DNA from: Pedobacter frigiditerrae
GTDB lineage: Bacteria > Bacteroidota > Bacteroidia > Sphingobacteriales > Sphingobacteriaceae
Direction of reading: 5' to 3'
Length of the DNA stretch: 64,000 bases
Assembly: GCF_032678705.1 (NCBI RefSeq)
Contig: NZ_JAVTSS010000002.1
Location: forward strand, 1,984,001 to 2,048,000
Part shown: one piece after another, positions 53,964 to 63,301 of the stretch
How the letters are laid out: each line of letters begins with the position of its first letter
How positions within the stretch are numbered: the first letter of the stretch is position 1
Translations under genes and position numbers: made by a program
Notes under the pieces: model-generated
What the model was told of the DNA's origin: nothing
What the model saw: the letters and a program-made list of their open reading frames with translations, nothing else
Database searches by the model: none

Positions 53964-54023
53964 ATTTCGGCTCAGCTTTTTAAAAAGAAATAGATTTTTT
54001 TAGACGACTTGTTTATCAAACAT

Positions 54024-54057
54024 GTTCTCCTCCTCTTTGGGGAGGTTGGGAGGGGCT
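54024..54057. repeat. Intergenic hairpin-type repeat
   Basis: CTCCTCCTCTTTGGGGAGG can fold on itself and is followed by GGGAGGGGC. The same style (CTCC..GGAGG) is seen near 60070-60090 and at 6884-6905, so it is a dispersed element. Here it separates convergent genes. Confidence 0.5.
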
Positions 54058-55320
54058 TTAAATAAATCCCATCCTATTCGAATCAAGCTTTAAGAAGATA
54101 AACAACAAAATTGTAAAGCTCCAAAGTGATGACCCTCCGTAACTAATAAATGGTAAGGGAATACCGATTACTGGCATTAACCCAATGGCCATTCCTATAT
54201 TAATAAATACGTGGAAGAAAATAATGCAGGCAATGGAATAACCATATACTCTTGAAAACGTAGATTTTTGTCGCTCAGCAATATTTAATATCCTAAGCAA
54301 CATAAATATATAAAGTCCAATTACTACAAAACAGCCTACAAATCCCCATTCTTCGCCTACGGTTGAAAATATAAAATCTGTACTTTGCTCAGGTACATAA
54401 CGCAATTTGGTTTGTGTTCCTTCTTTCCAGCCCCGTCCTGTTAATTGACCAGCGCCAATTGCAATTTGCGACTGCCTTACATTATAACCAACACCTTGAT
54501 TATCTGTCTTAAGTCCTAAAATTAACTCAATCCGTGCTCTTTGGTGCGTTTGTAAAACATTATTGAACAGAAATTTAGCCACAAAAAGATAACCGATGGC
54601 TACAACTGTAATGATGGTAATGTTAATTATTCGCTGTTGCTTTTTTCTGTTGTTATAAATAAACAAGGCACCAATTATCAGAATTGAGGAAATCAATAAA
54701 AACGGTGATAAGAAGAGGTTAAGGATAAATAGGGTAACTAATCCCCAAAAAATAATCAGCAAGTAACCTGATAACCCTTCCCTGTATAATGGGAACATGA
54801 ACGACAAGAAAACCAACATTGAGCCAGCATCTGGCTGAAGCATGATCAAACACATCGGTATTCCTATGATGGCTGCGGCAATTAATACAGGTCTTAATGT
54901 AGTAAGCTTTGGGTTAAACGAACTTATATATCTCGCCAATAAAAGTGCTGTTCCGAATTTGGCAAATTCTGACGGTTGTAAGCGAAAAGAGCCAATAGCG
55001 ATCCACGCCTGATTACCCCCAACATTTTTTCCCACAACCAAAACAGCAAGTAGCAATAGCACGGTTACACCATAAATAATTGGGGCAAAGACGCTGAAGA
55101 ACTTAGCATCCAATAATAAAATAGAGAGGCCTAAAACCAGTCCTGTGATGATAAAAATAAGCTGTTTGCCATATTCGGCTGCAAAACTAAAAGCTTCAGA
55201 CTTATCTGGATTAAACTTTACGGAATAGATATTTAAAAAACCAATAGCACACAAGGCCACATAGATTAATATGGTAATCCAATCTACGTTAAAGAAAAAT
55301 CTATTACTTTGAGGCTGCAT
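54058..55320 (-). CDS. rodA: RodA, SEDS peptidoglycan glycosyltransferase
   Basis: The 420-residue polytopic protein has about ten transmembrane segments and typical SEDS stretches, such as GNQAWIAIGSFRLQPSEFAK and the C-terminal GIPLPFISYGGSS. It polymerises glycan strands during cell elongation together with PBP2. It overlaps the PBP2 gene by 17 bases and is the last gene of the mre operon. It belongs to the RodA rather than the FtsW branch by context. Confidence 0.93.
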   Translation of the reverse strand: MQPQSNRFFFNVDWITILIYVALCAIGFLNIYSVKFNPDKSEAFSFAAEYGKQLIFIITGLVLGLSILLLDAKFFSVFAPIIYGVTVLLLLAVLVVGKNVGGNQAWIAIGSFRLQPSEFAKFGTALLLARYISSFNPKLTTLRPVLIAAAIIGIPMCLIMLQPDAGSMLVFLSFMFPLYREGLSGYLLIIFWGLVTLFILNLFLSPFLLISSILIIGALFIYNNRKKQQRIINITIITVVAIGYLFVAKFLFNNVLQTHQRARIELILGLKTDNQGVGYNVRQSQIAIGAGQLTGRGWKEGTQTKLRYVPEQSTDFIFSTVGEEWGFVGCFVVIGLYIFMLLRILNIAERQKSTFSRVYGYSIACIIFFHVFINIGMAIGLMPVIGIPLPFISYGGSSLWSFTILLFIFLKLDSNRMGFI

Positions 55321-57295
55321 TGTTTCTTGGTTTATCAGCTACTTTATTAAATGCATTGTTTGTATTCTTATTTTTTACTGGCAACGCTTTTTTAAGGCTG
55401 TCAGTTTTATTAAGCAAGCTGTCGGTTTTACTTTTCGGCCTAAATGGCTTAGATAAAAAACTAGGGAGCAAGTTGGCATCTTTATACATTTGAATAGTGC
55501 TTCCGTGTATCGTTCTTCCTGAAAGCGAATCTGTCAAGTACTTCTCTGCAATAAAACTTGCAATCGGTGCAGCGTAAGCGCCACCATAGCCACCATTTTC
55601 TACAATTACAGCAATGGCAATTTTAGGATTATCTCTAGGTGCGAAACCAATAAATACAGAGTGGTTTTTACCTCTACTGTTTTGTACAGTTCCAGTTTTA
55701 CCACACATTATAATGTTTGGCAGCCTTGATTCGATGGCTGTTCCAATCGGGGTATTTACCGCATCTTGCATACCATCTATCACAGGCTCATAAAATCTTG
55801 CGTCTATACCTGCAAAATGTTTTTCCTTAAATCTTGGGTCAATACCTTTTCCGTTTCCAATCACCTTAACTACGTGTGGTTTCAAATAATAGCCTCTGTT
55901 GGCAATGATTGCCATAATATTTGCCATTTGTAAAGGCGTAGTGTTAATCTCTCCCTGACCAATAGCCACAGACATAATGGTCGTATTACCCCAATACCTT
56001 CCCTTATGTAGTTTGTCATAATCTGCCTTTCTAAAAAGCTTATATGCTTTTTCACCTGGAAAGTCTATGCCTAAAGTATCTCCTATGCCAAACTTTCTAA
56101 CCTTTTTTTGCCAATCTTCGTAAGTGCTTTGCTGTTTAGCATAAGAGCCGCCATTTTTAGTCATCAGCTTTGCGAAAATAGTATAGAAATAAGTATTGCA
56201 TGATCTGGCAATTCCTTTGCGTAATGCAATTGGCCCGTCAACGTGCTCACACTTAAATCTTCTATTGCCGGCAACGTAATAACCAGGACAGTTAAAGGTT
56301 GTGTTAGGATCTACAACGCCTTCACTTAAAGCTATTAATGCATCTAAAGGTTTAAATGCAGAGCCTGGGCTATATCCACCTTGTATGGGTCTAACCACAA
56401 ACGGCCTATTTGGATTTGCCGTTATCTCACTATAGTTAGCGCTAAAATTATTACCTACTAATTTATTGGGGTCATAACCAGGGCTACTTACAAATGCTAA
56501 AACTTCGCCTGTGCTTGGTTCTAAAGCTACAATACTTCCTACCTTATGCGCTAAAAGTTCTTCACCAAGTTTTTGTATCCGACTATCAATTGTGGTTACT
56601 AATTGTTCGCCTGGGATGGCTGCCGAATCCAATTTCCCATTGTTGTAACTTCCTTGCGCTACGTTTTTTGAGTTAAAAAGCATGTGCGTAACACCTTTTG
56701 TTCCTCGCAAATCAATTTCGTATTTCTTTTCAATACCACCTTTTCCAATATAATCACCAGGTTTATAATAGCCTTGGTATTTTTCGAGATCAGTAGGCGT
56801 AACCTCCCTCATGTAACCTAAAAATTGTGCGGCAATACTATCTGGATAAAATCTAATCGTTCTTTTTCTTACGCTGAACCCTCTGAAGTTAAACATCTTC
56901 TCTTGCAGGGCAGCATAAGTCTCAACAGAAATTAGCTTTTGAAGAATAGATTCCTGAAACCTCGATTGTGAAACAGCCTTATCAAACTTTTTCCTGAACT
57001 CAATCGTGTCAATACCAATAATACGGCAAAGTGAAAGTGTGTCAAAAGGTTTTACTTGATTTGGGGTGACCAACAAATCATAAGTAGGCTGGTTTTGGGC
57101 TAGAACTTTATTGTTTCTATCTAAAATTACACCACGTGCGGGATAGGTATAGATTTTTCGAAGCGCATTATTGTTGGCACTTAAAAAATACCTATCGCTA
57201 ACAACCTGCATATAAAAAAGCTTGCCCAGAAGAATAAGGGCAATGAGAACGAATAAACCTTGAATAATATATTTTCTATTAAACAGTTGATCCAT
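55304..57295 (-). CDS. mrdA: Penicillin-binding protein 2 (transpeptidase)
   Basis: The 663-residue class B PBP has an N-terminal transmembrane helix (about residues 9-29), a dimerisation domain, and a transpeptidase domain with SxxK in SPGSAFKPL near 332, SxN in ARSCNTY near 370 and KTGT in CGKTGTVQN near 535. It cross-links elongation-specific peptidoglycan made by RodA. A Lys/Asn-rich tail of about 50 residues follows. It abuts mreD (one-base overlap). Confidence 0.94.
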   Translation of the reverse strand: MDQLFNRKYIIQGLFVLIALILLGKLFYMQVVSDRYFLSANNNALRKIYTYPARGVILDRNNKVLAQNQPTYDLLVTPNQVKPFDTLSLCRIIGIDTIEFRKKFDKAVSQSRFQESILQKLISVETYAALQEKMFNFRGFSVRKRTIRFYPDSIAAQFLGYMREVTPTDLEKYQGYYKPGDYIGKGGIEKKYEIDLRGTKGVTHMLFNSKNVAQGSYNNGKLDSAAIPGEQLVTTIDSRIQKLGEELLAHKVGSIVALEPSTGEVLAFVSSPGYDPNKLVGNNFSANYSEITANPNRPFVVRPIQGGYSPGSAFKPLDALIALSEGVVDPNTTFNCPGYYVAGNRRFKCEHVDGPIALRKGIARSCNTYFYTIFAKLMTKNGGSYAKQQSTYEDWQKKVRKFGIGDTLGIDFPGEKAYKLFRKADYDKLHKGRYWGNTTIMSVAIGQGEINTTPLQMANIMAIIANRGYYLKPHVVKVIGNGKGIDPRFKEKHFAGIDARFYEPVIDGMQDAVNTPIGTAIESRLPNIIMCGKTGTVQNSRGKNHSVFIGFAPRDNPKIAIAVIVENGGYGGAYAAPIASFIAEKYLTDSLSGRTIHGSTIQMYKDANLLPSFLSKPFRPKSKTDSLLNKTDSLKKALPVKNKNTNNAFNKVADKPRNNAASK

Positions 57296-57810
57296 TAAGT
57301 AGATTTTCTATTGTGGAAGATAGCTTCAACAAGTAACACAGTAAACATGGTAAATACAACACTTAACAAACTTCTTCCGAGGGTATAGGCTAATTCAGAA
57401 AGCTTAAAGGCCTCTAAAAAGAATAAAACTAAGTGATGAACAAAAATACATAATACTGCGTAGATAGAAAACCACTTAAAACCCATATTGCCTAATGAAG
57501 GTTCGGGTTCATCAATCGCATCGCGGTTTAAACTAACGGATATAAATAAAATCCTTACTAAGGCTAGTGCAACACAAGCAGAAGCGTGAACACCCATTGT
57601 GTCGTAAAAGGCATCCAATGTTAAACCTGTAAAAAAGGCTATTAAAAATAACAATAGGTTCGGTATCCTAAAAGGAAGGACAAGTATGAATAAAACGTAA
57701 ACGAAAGGGGTAGAGAGGTTATAGAAACTTAAATTGCGCAATAAAAAGATTTGCACAAACAAAAGTACAATCCACCTAAATATATTTAAGAAAATGGTTT
57801 TACTGTTCAT
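57295..57810 (-). CDS. mreD: MreD, rod-shape membrane protein
   Basis: The 171-residue protein has four to five hydrophobic segments. MreD diverges quickly, so the call depends mainly on size, membrane topology and its position between mreC and PBP2 (overlaps of 11 and 1 bases). It belongs to the elongasome membrane complex. Confidence 0.88.
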   Translation of the reverse strand: MNSKTIFLNIFRWIVLLFVQIFLLRNLSFYNLSTPFVYVLFILVLPFRIPNLLLFLIAFFTGLTLDAFYDTMGVHASACVALALVRILFISVSLNRDAIDEPEPSLGNMGFKWFSIYAVLCIFVHHLVLFFLEAFKLSELAYTLGRSLLSVVFTMFTVLLVEAIFHNRKST

Positions 57811-58627
57811 TAGGCAATTTTGGTGTTTCTAAAGCTTTTTGTTCGGCAGCTAATTTATTCTTAATTACATAAACATACTGCAAAGTACTAAAATCATTAA
57901 ATAAGTTAATTTCAAGGTCACCATTTTCAAGTTTCCTACTTATTGTTCCAACCTCAATTCCTCTTGGGAAACCGCCCGAACCCGAGGTTATCACTGTATC
58001 TTTTAAATTGGTTTTAAAATGATTAGGAATTTCCTTTACAAAGGCTTTTCTATAATCAAAATTCCCTTCTCCCCAAACTAACGAGCCTAATGCATTATTC
58101 TTCTTAATACTTACGCTAATCGGCGTATTGGTATGTAGTAAACTTCTAATGGTTGCTAAATGAGGCGAAACATCTAAAATAAAACCAACAACTCCTTTTT
58201 GAGGAGAAATAACTGCCATATCTTTTTCAATGCCATCAAGGCTCCCTCTGTTTATGGTGATTACATTATTACGCTGACTAATAGAATTCTTAATTACTTT
58301 GGCAGATTGATAAGTAAATTGAACATTGTTTACTGTATCATTAACTACAACAGTTTTACTACTATCAACCTCTTTTAAAGCTAAAAGTTCAGTTTTTAGT
58401 TTAGCATTTTCGTTGGCGAGGCTATCATTAACTTGCCCCAAGTTTAAATACCTCTTTAAAACATTTAAACGCTCGTAAGCACTTCCCACAACTTCGTTAG
58501 TAGAATTTAGGGTAATACTACGCTGATATGCATTATTTTTAAGCGTTAAAATAATGCCAATGGTAAAGAAAATGATGAAAAAGAAAAATGCGTTATATCT
58601 GCTTATGAAAATCCAAAGGTTACGCAT
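57800..58627 (-). CDS. mreC: MreC, elongasome scaffold
   Basis: The 275-residue bitopic protein has an N-terminal helix (about residues 12-28), a coiled-coil segment (about 65-92) and a beta-rich periplasmic domain with INRGSLDGIEKDMAV and the GSGGFPRGIEVG motif typical of MreC. It activates PBP2-RodA. It lies between mreB and mreD in the operon. Confidence 0.92.
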   Translation of the reverse strand: MRNLWIFISRYNAFFFFIIFFTIGIILTLKNNAYQRSITLNSTNEVVGSAYERLNVLKRYLNLGQVNDSLANENAKLKTELLALKEVDSSKTVVVNDTVNNVQFTYQSAKVIKNSISQRNNVITINRGSLDGIEKDMAVISPQKGVVGFILDVSPHLATIRSLLHTNTPISVSIKKNNALGSLVWGEGNFDYRKAFVKEIPNHFKTNLKDTVITSGSGGFPRGIEVGTISRKLENGDLEINLFNDFSTLQYVYVIKNKLAAEQKALETPKLPNEQ

Positions 58628-58707
58628 TCTAGTTATGAGTTTGGAGCTTGGAGTTCGGAGTGATGAGGGGAAACTCCCAACTCAGTACTCCCAACTCCTA
58701 ACTTAAT

Positions 58708-59730
58708 TTATTGCATAAGGAATTTAAAACTACCAATGTTTTTTAAAGCGATACCAGTTCCACGAACTACGGCACGAAGTGGATCTTCTGCAACGTGAAC
58801 AGGTAACTTAGTTTTTGCAGCTACACGTTTATCTAAACCACGTAACAATGCTCCACCACCAGTTAAGTAAATACCAGTTTGATAAATATCAGCAGAAAGT
58901 TCTGGAGGTGTAATCTCTAAAGCTTTTAAAATCGCCTCTTCAATTTTCGAAATAGATTTATCTAAACAGTGTGCAATCTCAGTATATGAAACGGTAATTT
59001 GTTTTGGCACACCAGTCATTAAATCTCTTCCTTGTACTGCGAAATCTGCAGGTGGATCAGCTAATTCTGGTAAGGCAGCACCAACTTCGATTTTGATTTT
59101 CTCTGCAGTACGGTCGCCAATCATGATGTTATGTTGTCTACGAATATAGTTCACAATATCACTATCAAAGTTATCTCCCGCAACGCGGATAGACTGGTCG
59201 CATACAATGCCAGATAAAGCGATAACCGCAATCTCAGTAGTTCCACCACCTATGTCAATGATCATATTCCCCATTGGTTCTTCCACATCGATACCAATAC
59301 CTACAGCAGCAGCCATTGGTTCGTGAATCAGATAAACTTCTTTTGCACCTGCAATTTCAGCACTATCTCTAACCGCACGTTTCTCAACCTCAGTAATCCC
59401 ACTAGGAATACAAATAACCATTCTCAAAGATGGGAACATCCATCCTTTTCCACCATTTAGCATTCTAATCATCCCTTTAATCATCGCTTCTGCAGCATTA
59501 AAATCTGCAATTACGCCATCTTTCAAAGGTCTAACTGTTCTAATATTATCGTGTGTTTTACCTTCCATTTGCATCGCCTGACGGCCAATAGCAATGATTT
59601 TGTTTGTTTGCCTATCAAAAGCAACTATCGAAGGTTCGTCAACTACTACTTTATCGTTATGTATGATGAGGGTGTTCGCGGTACCTAAATCAATAGCTAC
59701 CTCTTGTGTAAACCAATTAAATAAACCCAT
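58708..59730 (-). CDS. mreB: MreB, actin-like rod-shape protein
   Basis: The 340-residue protein shows the actin-fold nucleotide motifs: VAIDLGTANT near residue 11, IDIGGGTTEIAV near 158 and YLTGGGALLRGL near 288. It forms membrane-bound filaments that direct peptidoglycan synthesis. It is the first gene of the mreB-mreC-mreD-PBP2-rodA operon, which keeps the order common in Bacteroidota. Confidence 0.96.
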   Translation of the reverse strand: MGLFNWFTQEVAIDLGTANTLIIHNDKVVVDEPSIVAFDRQTNKIIAIGRQAMQMEGKTHDNIRTVRPLKDGVIADFNAAEAMIKGMIRMLNGGKGWMFPSLRMVICIPSGITEVEKRAVRDSAEIAGAKEVYLIHEPMAAAVGIGIDVEEPMGNMIIDIGGGTTEIAVIALSGIVCDQSIRVAGDNFDSDIVNYIRRQHNIMIGDRTAEKIKIEVGAALPELADPPADFAVQGRDLMTGVPKQITVSYTEIAHCLDKSISKIEEAILKALEITPPELSADIYQTGIYLTGGGALLRGLDKRVAAKTKLPVHVAEDPLRAVVRGTGIALKNIGSFKFLMQ

Positions 59731-60229
59731 TTATATTTTGTAATTATTATTCTTGTTAATGTGTACTATATCAAATGTAAAAATAGTCTTTTTATTATAT
59801 TAAAAATTAAAAAAATCAGTGAGGCAACTTATTTATTTTATTCAAATTATTTGAAAATCAATAAGCTATTTCATCGGTCTTTTCAGCCCCGCTTTTCGTT
59901 TCAATCTTTTTTGTGCTGTCACACTGAGCGAACCTGTCCCGACTTCTTCGGGAGTCGAAGTGCCAGCAAAACAAAAAAGTATTTCCACTGCAATCGGGTT
60001 TATTTTACAGCGGCTTGTGCAACTATTTAAGGTTGCAAATCGCCTAAAAAACCACCCCGCCCTTTGGGCACCCCTCCAAAGGAGGGGAATTGCGAAGCGC
60101 TTTAAAGGCCCCACCCCAGCCCTCCCCAAAAGGGAGGGAGCACAAGTTGTATAAACTATTTGCTTTAGTCTTTGGTCTTTCAGCTATTCAACTTTCCGAC
60201 TTTCGGTCTTCCTGACTTTCCCAACTCTC
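59731..60229. other. 499-base intergenic region rich in hairpin repeats
   Basis: No real gene is seen. It holds the mreB promoter side, a repeat with CCCGACTTCTTCGGG at about 59938-59952, CCCCTCCAAAGGAGGGG at about 60070-60088 and CCCTCCCCAAAAGGGAGGG at about 60120-60138. These GC-rich hairpins are dispersed genome repeats that also appear at 35.3 and 54.0 kb. Confidence 0.5.
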
Positions 60230-61756
60230 TTAGTGTTTAAAATGTCTAACACCAGTAGTTACCATCGCAATGCCTTTTTCGTTAGCCATATTGATAGAAT
60301 CTTGGTCTTTAATTGAACCACCTGGTTGTAATACTGCAATAATTCCTGCTTCAGCTGCTAACTCTACACAATCAGGGAAAGGGAAAAATGCATCAGATGC
60401 CATGACTGCATCTTTTAAACTAAAACCAAATGCTTCTGCTTTTACCACTGCTTGTTTCAAAGCATCAACCCTAGAAGTTTGGCCAACACCACTTGCAATT
60501 AATACATTGTCTTTTACAAAAACGATGGTATTAGATTTGGTGTGTTTCACAATTTTATTAGCGAAGATTAAATCTTTAATTGATGCTTCACTAGGTGCTT
60601 TTTCAGTAACGGTTGTCATCTGGTCAGCAGCTTCTATGCTTAAATCTTTATCTTGCTCAATTACACCGTTTAACAAAGTTTTGAATTGTTTTTTGCTCAA
60701 TTCAACTTCATTACGTTGTAATATCACTCTGTTCTTCTTTGCTTTAAATAATTCTACTGCTTCTGCTTGGTAAGAAGGAGCGATTAAAACTTCAAAAAAT
60801 AAGTTGTTAATTTCTTGGGCAGTTGCTAAATCAACTTCTTGGTTGGTAATTAATACACCGCCAAATGCAGAAACTGGATCGCAAGCTAAGGCGTCTTTCC
60901 AGGCTTCTAAAACAGTAGCTCTAGATGCTAATCCGCAAGCATTGGTATGTTTTAGAATAGCGAAAGTTGGTTCAGTAAACTCATCAATTAAACTTACGGC
61001 AGCATCAACATCTACTAAGTTATTATAACTTAATTCTTTTCCGTTTAACTTGGTAAACATCTCATCCAAGTTTCCATAAAAAGTTCCTTGTTGATGAGGG
61101 TTTTCTCCATATCGTAAAGTTTGTGCTTCTTTAACACTTTGTTTGAAAACGTTTAAAGGCTCTTCAGTATTAAAGTAATTGAAGATAGCTGTATCGTAAT
61201 GAGATGAAGTATGGAAAGCTTTTTTAGCATAAGATTTACGTTGAGCTAAAGTTGTAGTACCTTCTTGAGCTTGTAGTTCACTTAATAAAGTTCCATAGTC
61301 ATCTTTAGATGCAATGATCACTACATCATTAAAGTTTTTCGCAGCAGCACGAATTAATGAAATTCCACCAATGTCAATTTTCTCAATGATCTCAACATCA
61401 GTTCCACCAGCTTTTACTGTTTCCTCAAAAGGATAAAGATCAACAATTACTAAATCAATTTCAGGGATTTCATATTGAGCAATTTGCTCTTGGTCGCCAG
61501 CTAAACTTCTACGATTTAAAATTCCGCCAAATACTTTCGGGTGTAATGTTTTTACTCTACCACCTAAAATAGAAGGGTAGCCAGTTAAATCTTCAACAGC
61601 TACAACAGGTAGGTTTAAATCCTTGATAAATTGTTCGGTTCCGCCAGTAGAATATAGCGTTACGCCTTGCTGGGCTAAATATTGTACCAATGGTGCTAAA
61701 CCATCTTTATAATAAACTGAAATTAAAGCGTTTTTGATCTTTACTGACTGACTCAT
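60230..61756 (-). CDS. purH: Bifunctional AICAR transformylase / IMP cyclohydrolase
   Basis: The frame extends to 61780, but ATG at 61756 gives MSQSVKIKNALISVYYKDG, the usual N terminus, and 508 residues. The N-terminal MGS-like cyclohydrolase (ALISVYYKDGLAPL, STGGTEQF) and the C-terminal transformylase (KHTNACGLA, ASDAFFPFPD, QPGGSIKDQD) are both complete. It carries out the last two steps of purine synthesis. The gene precedes mreB on the same strand, separated by 499 bases. Confidence 0.95.
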   Translation of the reverse strand: MSQSVKIKNALISVYYKDGLAPLVQYLAQQGVTLYSTGGTEQFIKDLNLPVVAVEDLTGYPSILGGRVKTLHPKVFGGILNRRSLAGDQEQIAQYEIPEIDLVIVDLYPFEETVKAGGTDVEIIEKIDIGGISLIRAAAKNFNDVVIIASKDDYGTLLSELQAQEGTTTLAQRKSYAKKAFHTSSHYDTAIFNYFNTEEPLNVFKQSVKEAQTLRYGENPHQQGTFYGNLDEMFTKLNGKELSYNNLVDVDAAVSLIDEFTEPTFAILKHTNACGLASRATVLEAWKDALACDPVSAFGGVLITNQEVDLATAQEINNLFFEVLIAPSYQAEAVELFKAKKNRVILQRNEVELSKKQFKTLLNGVIEQDKDLSIEAADQMTTVTEKAPSEASIKDLIFANKIVKHTKSNTIVFVKDNVLIASGVGQTSRVDALKQAVVKAEAFGFSLKDAVMASDAFFPFPDCVELAAEAGIIAVLQPGGSIKDQDSINMANEKGIAMVTTGVRHFKH

Positions 61757-61910
61757 TAGGGCTGTTATTTTAAGCCGCAAAGGTAAGAAAATGAGATGGT
61801 TTTTGCAGGAGGTTTTTTAAAGAAAATTTAATAAATGTAAGATGGAAAATGTAAGGTGGAAAATGGTCTGGCTTTCGGACTTCTCTGACCTCCGACTTTT
61901 CTGACTATTT

Positions 61911-62489
61911 TTACTTCTTAATCTTCTTTATAATGCTCTCAACCACTCTTGGGTAGTGTAAATGCTCTAACTGTTGACCTTTAAATTTAACCATTTCTAA
62001 ATTATCACCTTTGTCTATTCGGTATTTAGCTTGGTAAATGTATTCGCCCTCATCGTAGTTTTCGTTCACATAGTGGATGGTTATTCCGCCTTCAGGTTCA
62101 CCTGCTTCCATTACCGCTTTATGTACAAAATCGCCATACATTCCCTTGCCACCAAACTTTGGCAATATAGCGGGATGTATGTTGATGATTCTTCCTGGAT
62201 ATTCGTGAATTAAATTTTTAGGAATTAACCACATGAAACCTGCTAGTACAATTAAATCTATGCTCAAGTTTTTTAATAAATCGATAATGTTATCGGTTTT
62301 ATAAAATTCGTGTTTATCGAAAATGTGAGAAGGGATTTCAAAACTATCAGCTCGCTGTAATACATAAGCATCAGAATTGTTGGTTAAAACCAATGCAATT
62401 TCAACTTCTGTATTGCGTTTAAAATGCTCCATTAATTTTTGGGCATTGGATCCTGAGCCTGAAGCAAAAATTGCGATACGTTTCTTCAA
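61911..62489 (-). CDS. purN: Phosphoribosylglycinamide formyltransferase
   Basis: The 192-residue protein has the GART signature: N-terminal RIAIFASGSGSNAQKLM, then NIHPAILPKFGGKGMYG with the catalytic Asn-His pair, and GGITIHYVNENYDEG. It transfers a formyl group from 10-formyl-THF to GAR in purine synthesis. It lies just upstream of purH on the same strand, so both purine genes are likely co-regulated. Confidence 0.94.
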   Translation of the reverse strand: MKKRIAIFASGSGSNAQKLMEHFKRNTEVEIALVLTNNSDAYVLQRADSFEIPSHIFDKHEFYKTDNIIDLLKNLSIDLIVLAGFMWLIPKNLIHEYPGRIINIHPAILPKFGGKGMYGDFVHKAVMEAGEPEGGITIHYVNENYDEGEYIYQAKYRIDKGDNLEMVKFKGQQLEHLHYPRVVESIIKKIKK

Positions 62490-62713
62490 AATTCTATGTT
62501 TTTTTCAAAAATAGCATTTTAGCCATTCAAAGAAAGTGTTTTGTTGATTTTTTATAAATTATATAGGTAAAGATGAGTTTGTTAAATGCCAAATGTATAA
62601 TCAATCTGAGCCTTCTATAAACGTTTGTGCTCAATTATTTGTTCGATTTTTAACTGTAATTCATCAATTAATTCAATTTTACCATTATTTCTGAAAAATA
62701 TTTCAAAAGCATT

Positions 62714-62744
62714 TTGCATTTTAAAAACATAAACTCTATATTTG
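62714..62744 (+). promoter_or_regulatory. Bacteroidota-type promoter for rpsT
   Basis: TTG at 62714-62716 and TATATTTG at 62737-62744 are separated by 20 bases and match the -33/-7 consensus TTG-N19-TAnnTTTG. The rpsT ATG lies 48 bases downstream. Confidence 0.7.
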
Positions 62745-62791
62745 CAGTCCGAAAAATAGTTAACACAGAAGATATAAAAGGCTAAACAACA

Positions 62792-63046
62792 ATGGCAAAT
62801 CATAAATCGTCTTTAAAAAGAATTAGAGCAAACGCTACAAAACGTCTACGTAACAGATATCAAGCAAAAACTACACGTACCTTTATCAAAAGATTACGTG
62901 CTGCTGAAGATAAAAAAACTGGTGCTGAGTTATTACCTAAAGTAATTTCTATGTTAGATCGTTTAGCTAAGAAAAACGTAATTCACAAAAACAAAGCTGC
63001 TAACAACAAATCAAAATTAACGAAATTCGTTAACGGTTTAAAATAG
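62792..63046 (+). CDS. rpsT: 30S ribosomal protein S20
   Basis: The 84-residue basic, helical protein begins MANHKSSLKRIRANATKRLR, a hallmark of S20, and has the family length. It binds 16S rRNA early in 30S assembly. It has its own promoter and a strong terminator (63069-63101), so it is monocistronic. Confidence 0.96.
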   Translation: MANHKSSLKRIRANATKRLRNRYQAKTTRTFIKRLRAAEDKKTGAELLPKVISMLDRLAKKNVIHKNKAANNKSKLTKFVNGLK

Positions 63047-63068
63047 GCGTCTTTTTTCTAGATATTTA

Positions 63069-63101
63069 AACGGTATTGCTTTTAGCGATACCGTTTTTTT
63101 T
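63069..63101 (+). terminator. Terminator after rpsT
   Basis: AACGGTATTGCT pairs with GCGATACCGTT around a short T-rich loop and is followed by a run of T residues. Confidence 0.85.
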
Positions 63102-63136
63102 GCGTCTATATTTTTACGTTTGAGGATATAGCTCTT

Positions 63137-63188
63137 GTTGGCGGGGACGCCAACATCGCAAATCGCGAACATTGGCGTCCTCGCCAAC
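63137..63188. repeat. Long inverted repeat upstream of radC
   Basis: GTTGGCGGGGACGCCAAC (63137-63154) pairs with ATTGGCGTCCTCGCCAAC (63171-63188), and each arm is itself nearly palindromic. It is probably a dispersed intergenic repeat. Confidence 0.6.
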
Positions 63189-63226
63189 GTGTTGATTATA
63201 TGTTAAATTTAAAATAGTTCTTGAAA

Positions 63227-63256
63227 TTGTTTTAATAAATACAATTTCTATATTTA
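63227..63256 (+). promoter_or_regulatory. Probable radC promoter
   Basis: TTG at 63227-63229 and TATATTTA at 63249-63256 have the 19-base spacing of Bacteroidota promoters; the last base differs from the consensus. The ATG follows 46 bases later. Confidence 0.5.
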
Positions 63257-63301
63257 GAATTCAATCCATCCCGATTGCAAACAAAAGATAAAAACAACAG
63301 G

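Noticed and set aside
59761..60154. Short frames on both strands between mreB and purH
   Set aside because: They are made of dispersed hairpin repeats and have no conserved-looking content.
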